NCBI RefSeq assembly: GCF_900100165.1
Contig: NZ_FNEO01000001.1
Span: 1,426,001-1,490,000 of the forward strand
DNA: 64,000 nucleotides
Reading direction: 5' to 3'
Origin: Flavobacterium glycines
Lineage (GTDB): Bacteria; Bacteroidota; Bacteroidia; Flavobacteriales; Flavobacteriaceae
Shown here: piece after piece, positions 55,645-64,000 of the stretch
How the letters are laid out: every line of letters begins with the position of its first letter
Numbering within the stretch: the first letter of the stretch is position 1
Notes under the pieces: generated by a model
What the model was told of the DNA's origin: nothing
Seen by the model: only the letters and a program-made list of their open reading frames with translations
Database searches by the model: none
Position numbers and translations under genes: made by a program

Positions 55645-58600
55645 ATGAAACGAAAAATCATTCTCTATTTAATTTTAATGGGCTCCTTTTTTTCTTTATC
55701 GGCTCAAAATATAGGAATAAAAGGGACAGTGACGTCTTCTGAAGATGGAATGTCATTACCAGGTGTATCAGTGGTAGTCTCGGGGACTAATAAGGGAACC
55801 ACAACGGATCTTGATGGTAAATATGAACTTAAAAATGTAGATGCAAAAGCTACTTTGATTTTTAGTTATGTAGGTTTTACAAACCAAACAGTACCGGTAA
55901 ACGGTCAGGAAACTATTAATGTTGCTTTGAAAGCAGAATCACAACAATTAACCGAAGTTGTGGTAACGGGGTATTCAAAAGAACGCAAGGTAGACGTTAC
56001 AGGATCTGTTGTTGTTGTTGAGATGAGACCTATTGCAGGACAAAGTATGAGTTCCGGTAATGCCATGCAGGCCATGCAGGGTAGGGTTGCCGGTTTGTCA
56101 GTAGAAAAGTCCGGAGACCCAAGTGGAGCCAGCAGCAAGATTTTAATCAGGGGGGTAAGTACTTTAGGAAATACGGATCCATTGTATGTAATTGATGGTA
56201 TTCCTACGGTACGACCTGAAGTTTTTGCGAGTTTAAATCCAAGTGTTATCGAATCTGTTCAAGTATTAAAAGATGCTTCTGCTTCTTCTATTTATGGTTC
56301 CAGAGCTGCCAATGGTGTTATTGTGGTAACAACTAAAAATGCTTTTAAAGGAGAAAAAATGAATGTGACTTACAATACCAGTGTTTCTTCTATGTCAGAG
56401 AAAAAACAAAGATATAAAATGTTGAATGCTGTTGACAGAGGTAAGATTTTATGGCAGGCATCGGTAAATGACGGAGCGCTTCCTGAGGATGGTTATGGAG
56501 AGATCTATAATTTTGACTGGAATCATAATTTAGCTAATCCAGTTTTAAATAGTGTTACAGTTCAACCTTATGTAGGTGGTAATACAAATGTTCCTGCAGG
56601 AGATACTAATTGGCAGGATGTAATGTATAAAAGAGGATTTCTTACTAATAACGATTTGTCTGTTTCAGGAGGAAGTGATAAATCGAATGCAATATTAAAT
56701 CTTGGGTATTTGAACAATACAGGAATGTTGAAATACACAGATTATGAAAGATATACTGCCAGATTAAACGCTAATTTTAAATTGTTTAATGATAAAGTGC
56801 GATTTGGAATTAATTCACAGTTTACTCAGTCGAATGAAACTTTAGCATCTACCGATGTGGGGAGTGCTCCTACTCCTGCTTTAGCTGTTTCATTAGTCCC
56901 AACAATTCCCGTATATACGAGCACCGGAGATTTTGCTGGTCCTTTAGGTTCGGGATATTCTGATAGAAATAACCCTTTGTTGATGCAGTATTTGAACAGA
57001 TGGGATAATACCAGAAGAATGTCTTTGTTTGCTAATGTTTTTACAGAAATTGATTTGGTTAAAAATCTTACTTTCAGAAATAGTATCGGAATGGATTTCA
57101 ATGACTATAAGAAAAAAGATATTGAACCAACAGTAAACAATGGATTTGTTACAAGAGCGAATAACAGCTTGAGTCTTGATACTAATAAATATTCCAGTTT
57201 GACTATTTCAAATACATTAAATTATAATGTAAAACTGTCTGATCATAAAATAGGTGTTATGATTGGTACGGAATCAGTTAAAACAGATTTTAACAGTATC
57301 TATGCACGTGCAGAAGGATTTGCTGTAGAAAAAGAATCTTATTTTGTATTGGCATCCGCTTCAGGAGCAAGAACATCAAATGGACTTTCAACAGGAAGCA
57401 GATTGCTTTCTCAGTTTGGTAAAGTGAATTATTCATTTTCAGATAAATATTTAGCAACTTTCACAATAAGACGTGATGGTTCTTCACGATTTGGAGCAGA
57501 TAACAGATACGGTATTTTCCCTGCTGCTACTGTAGGTTGGAAAATCAATAATGAAGATTTCCTGAAAAATATTGAAGTTATTTCTTTATTGAAACTTCGT
57601 GCAGGTTATGGTGAGGTAGGGAATCAATCTATTGGAGATAATGCCCGTTTTGGTTTATATGAAGCAAGATACGGTCCTAATCAAAATGTATTCGACCCAT
57701 GGTTTTTTAATATCTATTATAATGTTGGAACAGCTTATGATTTGAATGGAACTAATACAGGTAACTTGCCTTCTGGTTTCGTTTCTATTCAGGCAGCCAA
57801 TTCAGGATTGAAATGGGAGTCGACTAAGGAGATTAACGTTGGTTTGGATTTTGCATTTTTACAAAACAAATTATCAGGTTCATTTGACTATTTTTCAAGA
57901 AAAACCGACGGGATTTTAATTAAACCACCAGTTGCTTCAGTTGTAGGAGAAGGACAACAACGTTCTGTAAACGGAGCCTCTACTGAAAATAAAGGTTGGG
58001 AATTAATTTTAGGTTATTCGGATACTTTAGAGAACGGATTGAATTTTAATGTTACAACCAATTTTGGAGCTACAAAAAATAAAATTACTCAATTACCGGA
58101 AGAGGTAAGATCGGCTTATCCGGGAACGGCTGCAAATTCAATTGTTGGTCATTCACAGTTTGAAATTTTTGGTTACAAAACCGAAGGATTGTTCCAGTCG
58201 CAAGCTGACATTGATTCACATGCTACTCAGGTGGCTTCCCGATTAGGAGGTATTAAATATGTGGATATTAACAATGATGGGGTTATTAACTCTAATGACA
58301 GAACTTTCATTGGGTCAACACAACCTAAATTAGAATATGGTATCAATATTAGTTTGGCTTATAAAAATATAGATATGTCCATTTTTGGTTCAGGGGTTAC
58401 AGGAAGAAAAGGAGTTGATCCTTACATCTATTGGAATAATTTTGTACAAGGAAGAGAAAACGTAGGACCAGGAACTTTAAATGCTTGGACTCCTACAAAT
58501 ACAAATACTAGTATCCCTTCACTTACAACCAATAATACTGACTATGCAAATATGTCCGATTATTTATTGAGAAACAATTCTTATTTCAAAGTTCGAAATA

Positions 58601-58797
58601 TTCAAATTGGATATACATTGCCAGAAAGTATAACTGACAAAACCGGTTTTATAACTCATTGCAGAATATATGCTCAGGGAGAAAACTTATTTTGGTTTAC
58701 TCCAAAAGGTTATATAGGTTCTGATCCGGAACGTACGGATATAAACAGAATACCGGTACCTACAACTCTATCATTAGGTGTAAACTTTAATTTTTAA
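55645..58797 (+). CDS. SusC/RagA-family TonB-linked outer-membrane transporter
   Basis: A 1050-residue outer-membrane protein with a signal peptide (ending SLSA), an N-terminal carboxypeptidase-like regulatory domain (about 24-105; IKGTVTSSEDGMSLPGVSVVV), the SusC linker LTEVVVTGY, a plug domain (ILIRGVSTLGNTDPLYVIDG, YGSRAANGVIVVTTK), and a 22-strand-type barrel ending VNFNF. With SusD it forms the lidded importer for oligosaccharides, energised by TonB. The substrate is inferred from the neighbouring GH36 and GH32 genes. susD starts 9 bp later. Confidence 0.96.
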   Translation: MKRKIILYLILMGSFFSLSAQNIGIKGTVTSSEDGMSLPGVSVVVSGTNKGTTTDLDGKYELKNVDAKATLIFSYVGFTNQTVPVNGQETINVALKAESQQLTEVVVTGYSKERKVDVTGSVVVVEMRPIAGQSMSSGNAMQAMQGRVAGLSVEKSGDPSGASSKILIRGVSTLGNTDPLYVIDGIPTVRPEVFASLNPSVIESVQVLKDASASSIYGSRAANGVIVVTTKNAFKGEKMNVTYNTSVSSMSEKKQRYKMLNAVDRGKILWQASVNDGALPEDGYGEIYNFDWNHNLANPVLNSVTVQPYVGGNTNVPAGDTNWQDVMYKRGFLTNNDLSVSGGSDKSNAILNLGYLNNTGMLKYTDYERYTARLNANFKLFNDKVRFGINSQFTQSNETLASTDVGSAPTPALAVSLVPTIPVYTSTGDFAGPLGSGYSDRNNPLLMQYLNRWDNTRRMSLFANVFTEIDLVKNLTFRNSIGMDFNDYKKKDIEPTVNNGFVTRANNSLSLDTNKYSSLTISNTLNYNVKLSDHKIGVMIGTESVKTDFNSIYARAEGFAVEKESYFVLASASGARTSNGLSTGSRLLSQFGKVNYSFSDKYLATFTIRRDGSSRFGADNRYGIFPAATVGWKINNEDFLKNIEVISLLKLRAGYGEVGNQSIGDNARFGLYEARYGPNQNVFDPWFFNIYYNVGTAYDLNGTNTGNLPSGFVSIQAANSGLKWESTKEINVGLDFAFLQNKLSGSFDYFSRKTDGILIKPPVASVVGEGQQRSVNGASTENKGWELILGYSDTLENGLNFNVTTNFGATKNKITQLPEEVRSAYPGTAANSIVGHSQFEIFGYKTEGLFQSQADIDSHATQVASRLGGIKYVDINNDGVINSNDRTFIGSTQPKLEYGINISLAYKNIDMSIFGSGVTGRKGVDPYIYWNNFVQGRENVGPGTLNAWTPTNTNTSIPSLTTNNTDYANMSDYLLRNNSYFKVRNIQIGYTLPESITDKTGFITHCRIYAQGENLFWFTPKGYIGSDPERTDINRIPVPTTLSLGVNFNF

Positions 58798-58806
58798 TTA
58801 ATTCTC

Positions 58807-60552
58807 ATGAAAAAATATAATAAAATAGTTATTTGCTTCATGTCAATCTTAATGTTGGCATCATGTAGCTCAGATTTTTTAGATTATGAACCTACCGGGG
58901 TACTGCAACCGGACGAAGTTGCAACCGCTAAAAATGCAGATGCTCTTGTAAATGCAGCTTATGCCGCAATAGGCAATGACGAGATGGTTGGACCTATAAC
59001 TCATCAATGGGTTTATGGAAGTGTGCGTTCGGATGATGCTTATAAAGGCGGAGGTGGTCGTGGCGACGTAGATGTTGTGGATCGCTACGAGCAATATAAT
59101 TTAACTATTCCGGATTATGGGGATTGGATGTTGCCTAGAACCTGGACTAATCACTATAAAGCAATTTCCAGAGCTAATTTTGCTTTGTCAGTAATTAATT
59201 CTTTGTCGGAAACAGAATTTCCGCTTAAAAAAGTGAGACAGGCAGAACTTCGCTTTTTAAGAGCACACTCTTATTTTATGCTGAAGTTATTGTTTAATAA
59301 AGTTCCGTTTATTACCGAAGATCTTTCTAAAGAGCAAATTTTAGAAACTTCAAATGACTTAACTTCTGACGCATTATGGAATAAAATAGCCGAAGATTTT
59401 ATTTTTGCTCACGATAATTTACCACAATCCCAGGATCAGGTAGGTAGAGCAGATAAAAATGCAGCATCGGCTTATTTAGCAAAATTAAGATTGTATCAGG
59501 CTTATGAGCAAAATGCTACTCACCAAGTGATAAATATTAATGCAGCCAGATTACAGGAAGTTATTGATTATGCTAATCAGGTAACCGGAAGTTTAGAGCC
59601 TGATTTTGGATATAATTTCTTAGATGGTCATGATAATGGACCTGAATCTATCTGGGCAGTTCAGTTTTCTATCAATGATGGGACTAATACTGGCAGAGTA
59701 AGTTTTGTTACAGGATTGAATTCTCCTCATGGTACGCCTCTTTACGGATGTTGTGGTTTCCATATGGCAAGTCAGAATATGGTAAATGCCTTCAGAACTG
59801 ATGCTGTAACAGGTCTACCATTGTTAGATACTTTTAACAATTCGGATATTTATAATACAGTAGATAGTAATGGAAAAGCGCCATTAACAACGGGAGTGAC
59901 TATAGATCCAAGAATTGATCACACAGTTGGGGTACCTGGAAGACCATTTAAATACAAAAATACGTTGAAAACAACCGGAGATATGGTGTACAATTTTAGT
60001 TGGGCGAGAGATCCGGGAGTTTATGGTTATTTTGGAAATATGAAAGAACAACAATCTCCGGACTGTTCTTGTTATGTGAAAAACGGACCATTCGTAGGAA
60101 CTTCAAAAAATGTGGATTTTATTAGATATGCCGATGTATTGCTGTTTAAAGCAGAAGCTTTAATACAATTAAACAGATACACTGAAGCGTTGCCTATTAT
60201 CAATCAGATAAGAGCAAGAGCAGCAGCCAGTACAGCAATGCCATTAGCTGCAGGAGCTTCTAATGTGTATAAAGTGAGTCCTTATGTTTCTTTTCCTTCA
60301 AAAGCTTATGCTTTGAAAGCCCTTATGTTTGAAAGAAGATTGGAATTTGGTATGGAAGGTCCTAGATTCTTTGATTTAGTACGATGGGGAATCGCAGAAC
60401 CGGTTTTAAATGCTTATCTTGCAGTTGAGAAAACTAAAAAAGGGTTCTTGTCAAGTGCTCATTTTACAGCAGGTAGAGATGAATATTATCCGATACCTCA
60501 AAGAGAGATAGATTTTACAGGAGGATTGTATACTCAAAATCCTGGATATTAA
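58807..60552 (+). CDS. SusD/RagB-family surface glycan-binding lipoprotein
   Basis: A 581-residue lipoprotein anchored at C20 (LMLASC). It shows the SusD start SSDFLDYEPTGVLQ, TPR-like helices (AELRFLRAHSYFMLKLLF), FIRYADVLLFKAEALIQLNRYTEALPIINQIRARA, and the end ERRLEFGMEGPRFFDLVRWG with DEYYPIPQREIDF. It acts as the lid on the SusC barrel and binds the sugar. It is followed by a hairpin before the kinase gene. Confidence 0.96.
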   Translation: MKKYNKIVICFMSILMLASCSSDFLDYEPTGVLQPDEVATAKNADALVNAAYAAIGNDEMVGPITHQWVYGSVRSDDAYKGGGGRGDVDVVDRYEQYNLTIPDYGDWMLPRTWTNHYKAISRANFALSVINSLSETEFPLKKVRQAELRFLRAHSYFMLKLLFNKVPFITEDLSKEQILETSNDLTSDALWNKIAEDFIFAHDNLPQSQDQVGRADKNAASAYLAKLRLYQAYEQNATHQVININAARLQEVIDYANQVTGSLEPDFGYNFLDGHDNGPESIWAVQFSINDGTNTGRVSFVTGLNSPHGTPLYGCCGFHMASQNMVNAFRTDAVTGLPLLDTFNNSDIYNTVDSNGKAPLTTGVTIDPRIDHTVGVPGRPFKYKNTLKTTGDMVYNFSWARDPGVYGYFGNMKEQQSPDCSCYVKNGPFVGTSKNVDFIRYADVLLFKAEALIQLNRYTEALPIINQIRARAAASTAMPLAAGASNVYKVSPYVSFPSKAYALKALMFERRLEFGMEGPRFFDLVRWGIAEPVLNAYLAVEKTKKGFLSSAHFTAGRDEYYPIPQREIDFTGGLYTQNPGY

Positions 60553-60587
60553 TTGTTAATAGTAATGTGTTTGGTTATTTAATGTGA

Positions 60588-60621
60588 TTAAGGGCAGGTT
60601 TTAAACCTGTCCTTAATTTTT
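60588..60621 (+). terminator. Hairpin with T run between susD and fructokinase genes
   Basis: TTAAGGGCAGGTTT and AAACCTGTCCTTAA pair over 14 bp with one wobble and end in TTTTT, 36 bp after susD and 8 bp before the kinase gene. It could be a terminator or a partial one that lowers expression of the kinase gene. Confidence 0.75.
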
Positions 60622-60628
60622 AAATATT

Positions 60629-61531
60629 ATGATTATGAATAAAAAACACGCATTAAATGTCGTTTGTTTTGGAGAAGTTTTATGGGATGTTTTTCCAACT
60701 CATAAAAAAATTGGTGGCGCCCCTTTAAATGTGGCATTGAGAATGAATTCTCTGGGAGTAAAAACAACTATGATTAGTTGTGTAGGAAAAGATGAAAATG
60801 GTGAAGATATCCTGTCTTTTTTAAATCAGCATAATGTTAGTACTGATTTTGTTCAAATAACCGAAAAATATAAAACAGGAGTTGTTAATGTCATGATTAA
60901 CGAAAAAGGAAATGCTTCTTATGATATTTCATATCCTTCCGCCTGGGATAAAATTGAAAAGACAAAACCGATGGATGCTCTGGTTTCAAAAGCAGATGCG
61001 TTTGTTTTTGGAAGTTTAGTGTGTAGGGATGAGGTATCCAGATTGACTTTAGACCATCTTTTAGCCAAAGCAAAATATAAAATTCTGGATGCAAATCTCA
61101 GAGCGCCTTATTATACAACAGAGATACTTACTGATTTAATGCTCAAGGCTGATTTCATAAAACTCAATGACGAGGAATTGCTTGAGCTTAGTAAAGAAAT
61201 GGATTCGCCTTATAATTCTTTTGAGCAGAATATCAAATTCATTGCTGAAAGAACCAATACCAAACAAATATGTGTTACGAAAGGTGCTTTTGGTGCGGTA
61301 TTGTATTACAATGATAAGTTTTATTATAACAGCGGCTATTTTATAAAAGTTGTTGATACAGTAGGAGCCGGGGATTCATTTCTTGCAACTTTGATTGTGA
61401 GATTGCTAAAGGGAAAATCACCCCAAAAAGCTTTGAATTATGCCTGTGCCGTTGGAGCATTGGTTGCCGGAAGTGAAGGTGCTAATCCGGATATTTCGGG
61501 TAAAGAAATCAAAAAGTTTATGATGATCTGA
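60629..61531 (+). CDS. PfkB-family carbohydrate kinase, probable fructokinase
   Basis: A 300-residue cytoplasmic ribokinase-fold enzyme. The N-terminal motif CFGEVLWDVFP-x-KKIGGAPLNVA, the acceptor region and the C-terminal DTVGAGDSF with the anion hole and catalytic aspartate are present. GEVLWD and GGAPLNVA are the fructokinase-like variant of the family. It would phosphorylate fructose released by GH32. The start may be the ATG at 60629 or two codons later (MNKKHAL). Confidence 0.9.
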   Translation: MIMNKKHALNVVCFGEVLWDVFPTHKKIGGAPLNVALRMNSLGVKTTMISCVGKDENGEDILSFLNQHNVSTDFVQITEKYKTGVVNVMINEKGNASYDISYPSAWDKIEKTKPMDALVSKADAFVFGSLVCRDEVSRLTLDHLLAKAKYKILDANLRAPYYTTEILTDLMLKADFIKLNDEELLELSKEMDSPYNSFEQNIKFIAERTNTKQICVTKGAFGAVLYYNDKFYYNSGYFIKVVDTVGAGDSFLATLIVRLLKGKSPQKALNYACAVGALVAGSEGANPDISGKEIKKFMMI

Positions 61532-61557
61532 TAAAAATCAGATTGTACAGCATAATT

Positions 61558-61590
61558 AACCTTTGCGGTATACCACTAACCGTAAAGGTT
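61558..61590 (+). other. Hairpin after the fructokinase gene
   Basis: AACCTTTGCGGT and ACCGTAAAGGTT pair over 12 bp with one wobble around a 9-base loop. No good T run follows, so termination is doubtful. Confidence 0.5.
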
Positions 61591-61622
61591 TGTTATTGTT
61601 TATTCTAAAAAAAACTAATTCA

Positions 61623-64000
61623 ATGTTGAGAAAAAAGTATTATCTGTTTTTGATAATTAGTGCTTTTATTCTGATTTCCTGTGATCCTTATTCTAAGGAT
61701 AAGAATAAAATTTCGATAGGATTTTCACAAAGTATTTCGGAGGATGATAGCTGGAGAAAATCTATGGATTATACGATGAAATTAGAAGCGTCACTTCATC
61801 CGGAAATTGATTTGACTATTTGTAATGCAAATAATAACACCCAAAGACAGATTCAGGATATTGAAAAAATGATTGAAAAGCATTTGGATGCCATAATTGT
61901 GGCTCCTTATGGCTCCGATTCTATCGTACCGGTAATTGAAAAGGCATATAAAAAAGGTATTCCTGTTATTATAGTAGACAGAAAAGTAAACACTCCTTTT
62001 TTTACAGCTTTTCTGGGTACCGATAATGTTGAAGTGGGGCGTATTGCCGGAAAACATATTGTTTCTATTTCTAAAGCCAATGCCAATGTTCTTGAAATCA
62101 GAGCAACAACTGATATATCACCCGGAGTAGAGCGGAGTTTGGGATTCAAGCAAATTATGGATCGCTATCCCGGCATTAAAAAGGTAAGTATCACAGCTGC
62201 CGATTTAGAATCACTGAACGCTAAATTCAGCAGGGCTTTGGATAGTTTGCCAAAATTGGATTATGTTTTTGCGTTTAACGATAATATTGCACTTCAGGCC
62301 TGGCAGGTGGCAAAACAAAAAGGCAGAGAAAATAAAATCAAATTTATTGGGATAGATGGATTGAATGGACCGAATGGAGGCATACAAGCGGTTAAAGATG
62401 GGATGCTAGCCGCAACTATATTATATCCCACAGGCGGTAGTGAGGCAATTAAACTAGCCGTTAAGCTGGTTAATAAAGAATCGGTTTCAAAAAATAACAA
62501 ATTAGCGACAGTATTGATTGACTCTTTGAATGCGGATATTATGAGTAATCAATTTGATAAAATTTCGCAGCAACAATCCAATATTGATACACAACTAAAA
62601 GTTATTGATAAGCAGGAAAGAAAGTACATAACGCTGTATAATCTAATGAAATTATTAGGCTTTTTTTCAGTGGCTATTTTCTGTCTGGCTCTTTTTAGCG
62701 TTTATTCTGTAATATCGATCAGAAGAAAGAAAAGACAATTAGAGTTAACAAATCAAAAAATAAAAAATCAAAGAAATCAAATTGAAAAATTTGCAGAAAA
62801 ACTGAAGATTAGCAACGAAGGGAAAATAAACTTTTTTACGGGGATTTCCCATGAATTTAAAACGCCGTTAACGCTGATTTTAAGTTGTGTGGAATCATTG
62901 AATGACGAATTTAAAAGTAAAAGTTACAATGTCAAAAAAGATTTAGACATTATGTACAACAATTCGATGCGACTGCTTAGACTGATCAATCAGCTTTTGG
63001 ATTTTCGAAAAATTGAAAGTAAAAATTTTAATATCAAAGTATCTAAAACGAATCTGTGGTTTTTTTCTAAAAATTTATTCAAAGAGTTCGAACGTGAGGC
63101 AAATAAAAGAAATATCGAGTATACCATTACCACAAACGATGAAGATTTAGAGGTTTATCTGGATAAAAATCTGATGGATAAAGTATACTATAATTTATTA
63201 TCCAACAGTTTTAAATTTACCCCGGATGGAGGAAAAATTGAAATTAAGATTAATAAAAATTTAGAAAAAAATAGTGTCGAAATTACTTTTAAGGATTCAG
63301 GTATTGGTATTCCAAAAAATGAAATAAACGAAATCTTCAATCCTTTTTTTAAGGGTTCCAATAACTATAAAAACGGTTCAGGCATTGGCTTGAATCTGTC
63401 TAAGAGTTTTATTGATTTGCATAAAGGAGCAATAGAAGTTAAGTCAGACAAAGGGACTGAATTTATTATTTCCTTAAAATTAGGAACAGAACATCTTGAT
63501 AAAAAACAAATCATTAATGATACTGATTATGTTTATGAAAATCATGATGAATATTTTGATATTGAACCCATAAAAGATAAGAATCAGTTAGCTGAAGAAA
63601 ACGATAAAAAATATTCGATTTTGATAATCGAAGACAATGTCGAGCTGCTGGAATTTATTGCTGCAAAATTGAGTGATGAATACAACGTACTCAAATCGGA
63701 TGGTAAAAATGCTACTGAAATAGCTTTAGAAGTAATGCCTGATATTATTTTATGTGATTTGAATTTACCTGAAAAAAATGGTTTCGAAATATGTGAAACA
63801 CTGAAGAAAAACATCCTGACTTCTCATATTCCAACCATTATTTTGACGGCTATGGACGATGAGGAAACTTATATAAAATCACTGGAAGCCGGTGCCGATT
63901 TGTTTTTAACAAAGCCATTCAATCTTAAAGTGCTCAAACAGTCCATAAAAGGCTTGTTGTATAACAGAGAAAAGCTTAGGTATTATTACACCAATAATAT
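61623..64000 (+). CDS. Hybrid two-component sensor-regulator, second copy (HTCS 2, cut by window end)
   Basis: Open from the ATG at 61623 to the window end, about 792 residues. Order: lipoprotein-like signal (FILISCDP), type I periplasmic-binding-protein domain (IGFSQSISEDDSW, IIVAPYGSD, VIIVDRKVN, GIDGLNGPNGG), membrane helix near 345, HisKA with H410 in SHEFKTPLTLI, HATPase (SGIGLNLSKSF), receiver with D712 (LCDLNLPEKNG). It then runs into the NREKLRYYYTNN linker that precedes the AraC HTH in its paralogue at 46694. The two are clearly paralogues along their whole shared length. The sugar ligand may be the same or different; the HTH end is outside the window. Confidence 0.92.
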   Translation, partial: MLRKKYYLFLIISAFILISCDPYSKDKNKISIGFSQSISEDDSWRKSMDYTMKLEASLHPEIDLTICNANNNTQRQIQDIEKMIEKHLDAIIVAPYGSDSIVPVIEKAYKKGIPVIIVDRKVNTPFFTAFLGTDNVEVGRIAGKHIVSISKANANVLEIRATTDISPGVERSLGFKQIMDRYPGIKKVSITAADLESLNAKFSRALDSLPKLDYVFAFNDNIALQAWQVAKQKGRENKIKFIGIDGLNGPNGGIQAVKDGMLAATILYPTGGSEAIKLAVKLVNKESVSKNNKLATVLIDSLNADIMSNQFDKISQQQSNIDTQLKVIDKQERKYITLYNLMKLLGFFSVAIFCLALFSVYSVISIRRKKRQLELTNQKIKNQRNQIEKFAEKLKISNEGKINFFTGISHEFKTPLTLILSCVESLNDEFKSKSYNVKKDLDIMYNNSMRLLRLINQLLDFRKIESKNFNIKVSKTNLWFFSKNLFKEFEREANKRNIEYTITTNDEDLEVYLDKNLMDKVYYNLLSNSFKFTPDGGKIEIKINKNLEKNSVEITFKDSGIGIPKNEINEIFNPFFKGSNNYKNGSGIGLNLSKSFIDLHKGAIEVKSDKGTEFIISLKLGTEHLDKKQIINDTDYVYENHDEYFDIEPIKDKNQLAEENDKKYSILIIEDNVELLEFIAAKLSDEYNVLKSDGKNATEIALEVMPDIILCDLNLPEKNGFEICETLKKNILTSHIPTIILTAMDDEETYIKSLEAGADLFLTKPFNLKVLKQSIKGLLYNREKLRYYYTNN

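Overview
The window looks like chromosomal DNA of a Flavobacterium-type bacterium (Bacteroidota, Flavobacteriia). The evidence is AT-rich DNA, several promoters of the Bacteroidota form TTG...TAnnTTTG, the gliding genes gldB and gldC, the 5' end of a type IX secretion plug-protein gene, a SusC/SusD pair, hybrid two-component regulators with AraC output domains, and MurE with the meso-diaminopimelate motif DNPR. I see no phage, plasmid, insertion-sequence or CRISPR genes.

Region 1 (1-13.9 kb): a leftward plug-protein gene that leaves the window, a rightward M16 zinc protease, then a leftward block. That block holds an ABC/HlyD/TolC export set, methionine aminopeptidase and a methyltransferase, followed by phosphoglycerate mutase and a DUF5916 outer-membrane protein. 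The ATPase of the export set has an intact Walker A but lacks nearly every other canonical ATPase residue.

Region 2 (14-29.4 kb): housekeeping genes. They include an L,D-transpeptidase-like protein, two identical tRNA-Gly(TCC) genes, peptidase E, two related exported proteins with a carboxypeptidase-like regulatory domain, tatA, a PAP2 phosphatase, an O-methyltransferase, rlmN, an unknown lipoprotein, a polyprenyl synthase, dnaG with all zinc ligands replaced, a LuxR-type response regulator, nadE, gldB-gldC, engB and an alpha/beta hydrolase.

Region 3 (29.6-46.3 kb): a complete-looking division and cell-wall (dcw) cluster, mraZ-rsmH-ftsL-like-ftsI-murE-mraY-murD-ftsW-murG-murC-ftsQ-ftsA-ftsZ, then a yqeY gene. 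The genes nearly abut and share one direction. The promoter region carries 10-bp-spaced GTGGT repeats, probably MraZ operators. The only notable gap, murD-ftsW, holds a short coding remnant between 31-bp imperfect inverted repeats. murF, murB and ddl are absent from the cluster.

Region 4 (46.3-64 kb): downstream of tRNA-Arg(TCG) lies a polysaccharide/oligosaccharide utilisation locus. Its order is hybrid sensor-regulator, GH36 alpha-galactosidase, MFS sugar porter, GH32 beta-fructosidase, SusC, SusD, PfkB-type fructokinase, and a second hybrid sensor-regulator cut by the window end. GH36 plus GH32 plus fructokinase points to raffinose-family oligosaccharides, sucrose or fructans. SusC/SusD would take up the oligosaccharide, the exported hydrolases would release galactose, glucose and fructose, the MFS porter would carry sugar across the inner membrane, and the kinase would phosphorylate fructose. 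Upstream of both the GH36 gene and the MFS-GH32-SusCD operon are paired ATGTAACA boxes found at no other promoter I checked; they are candidate operators for the locus regulators.
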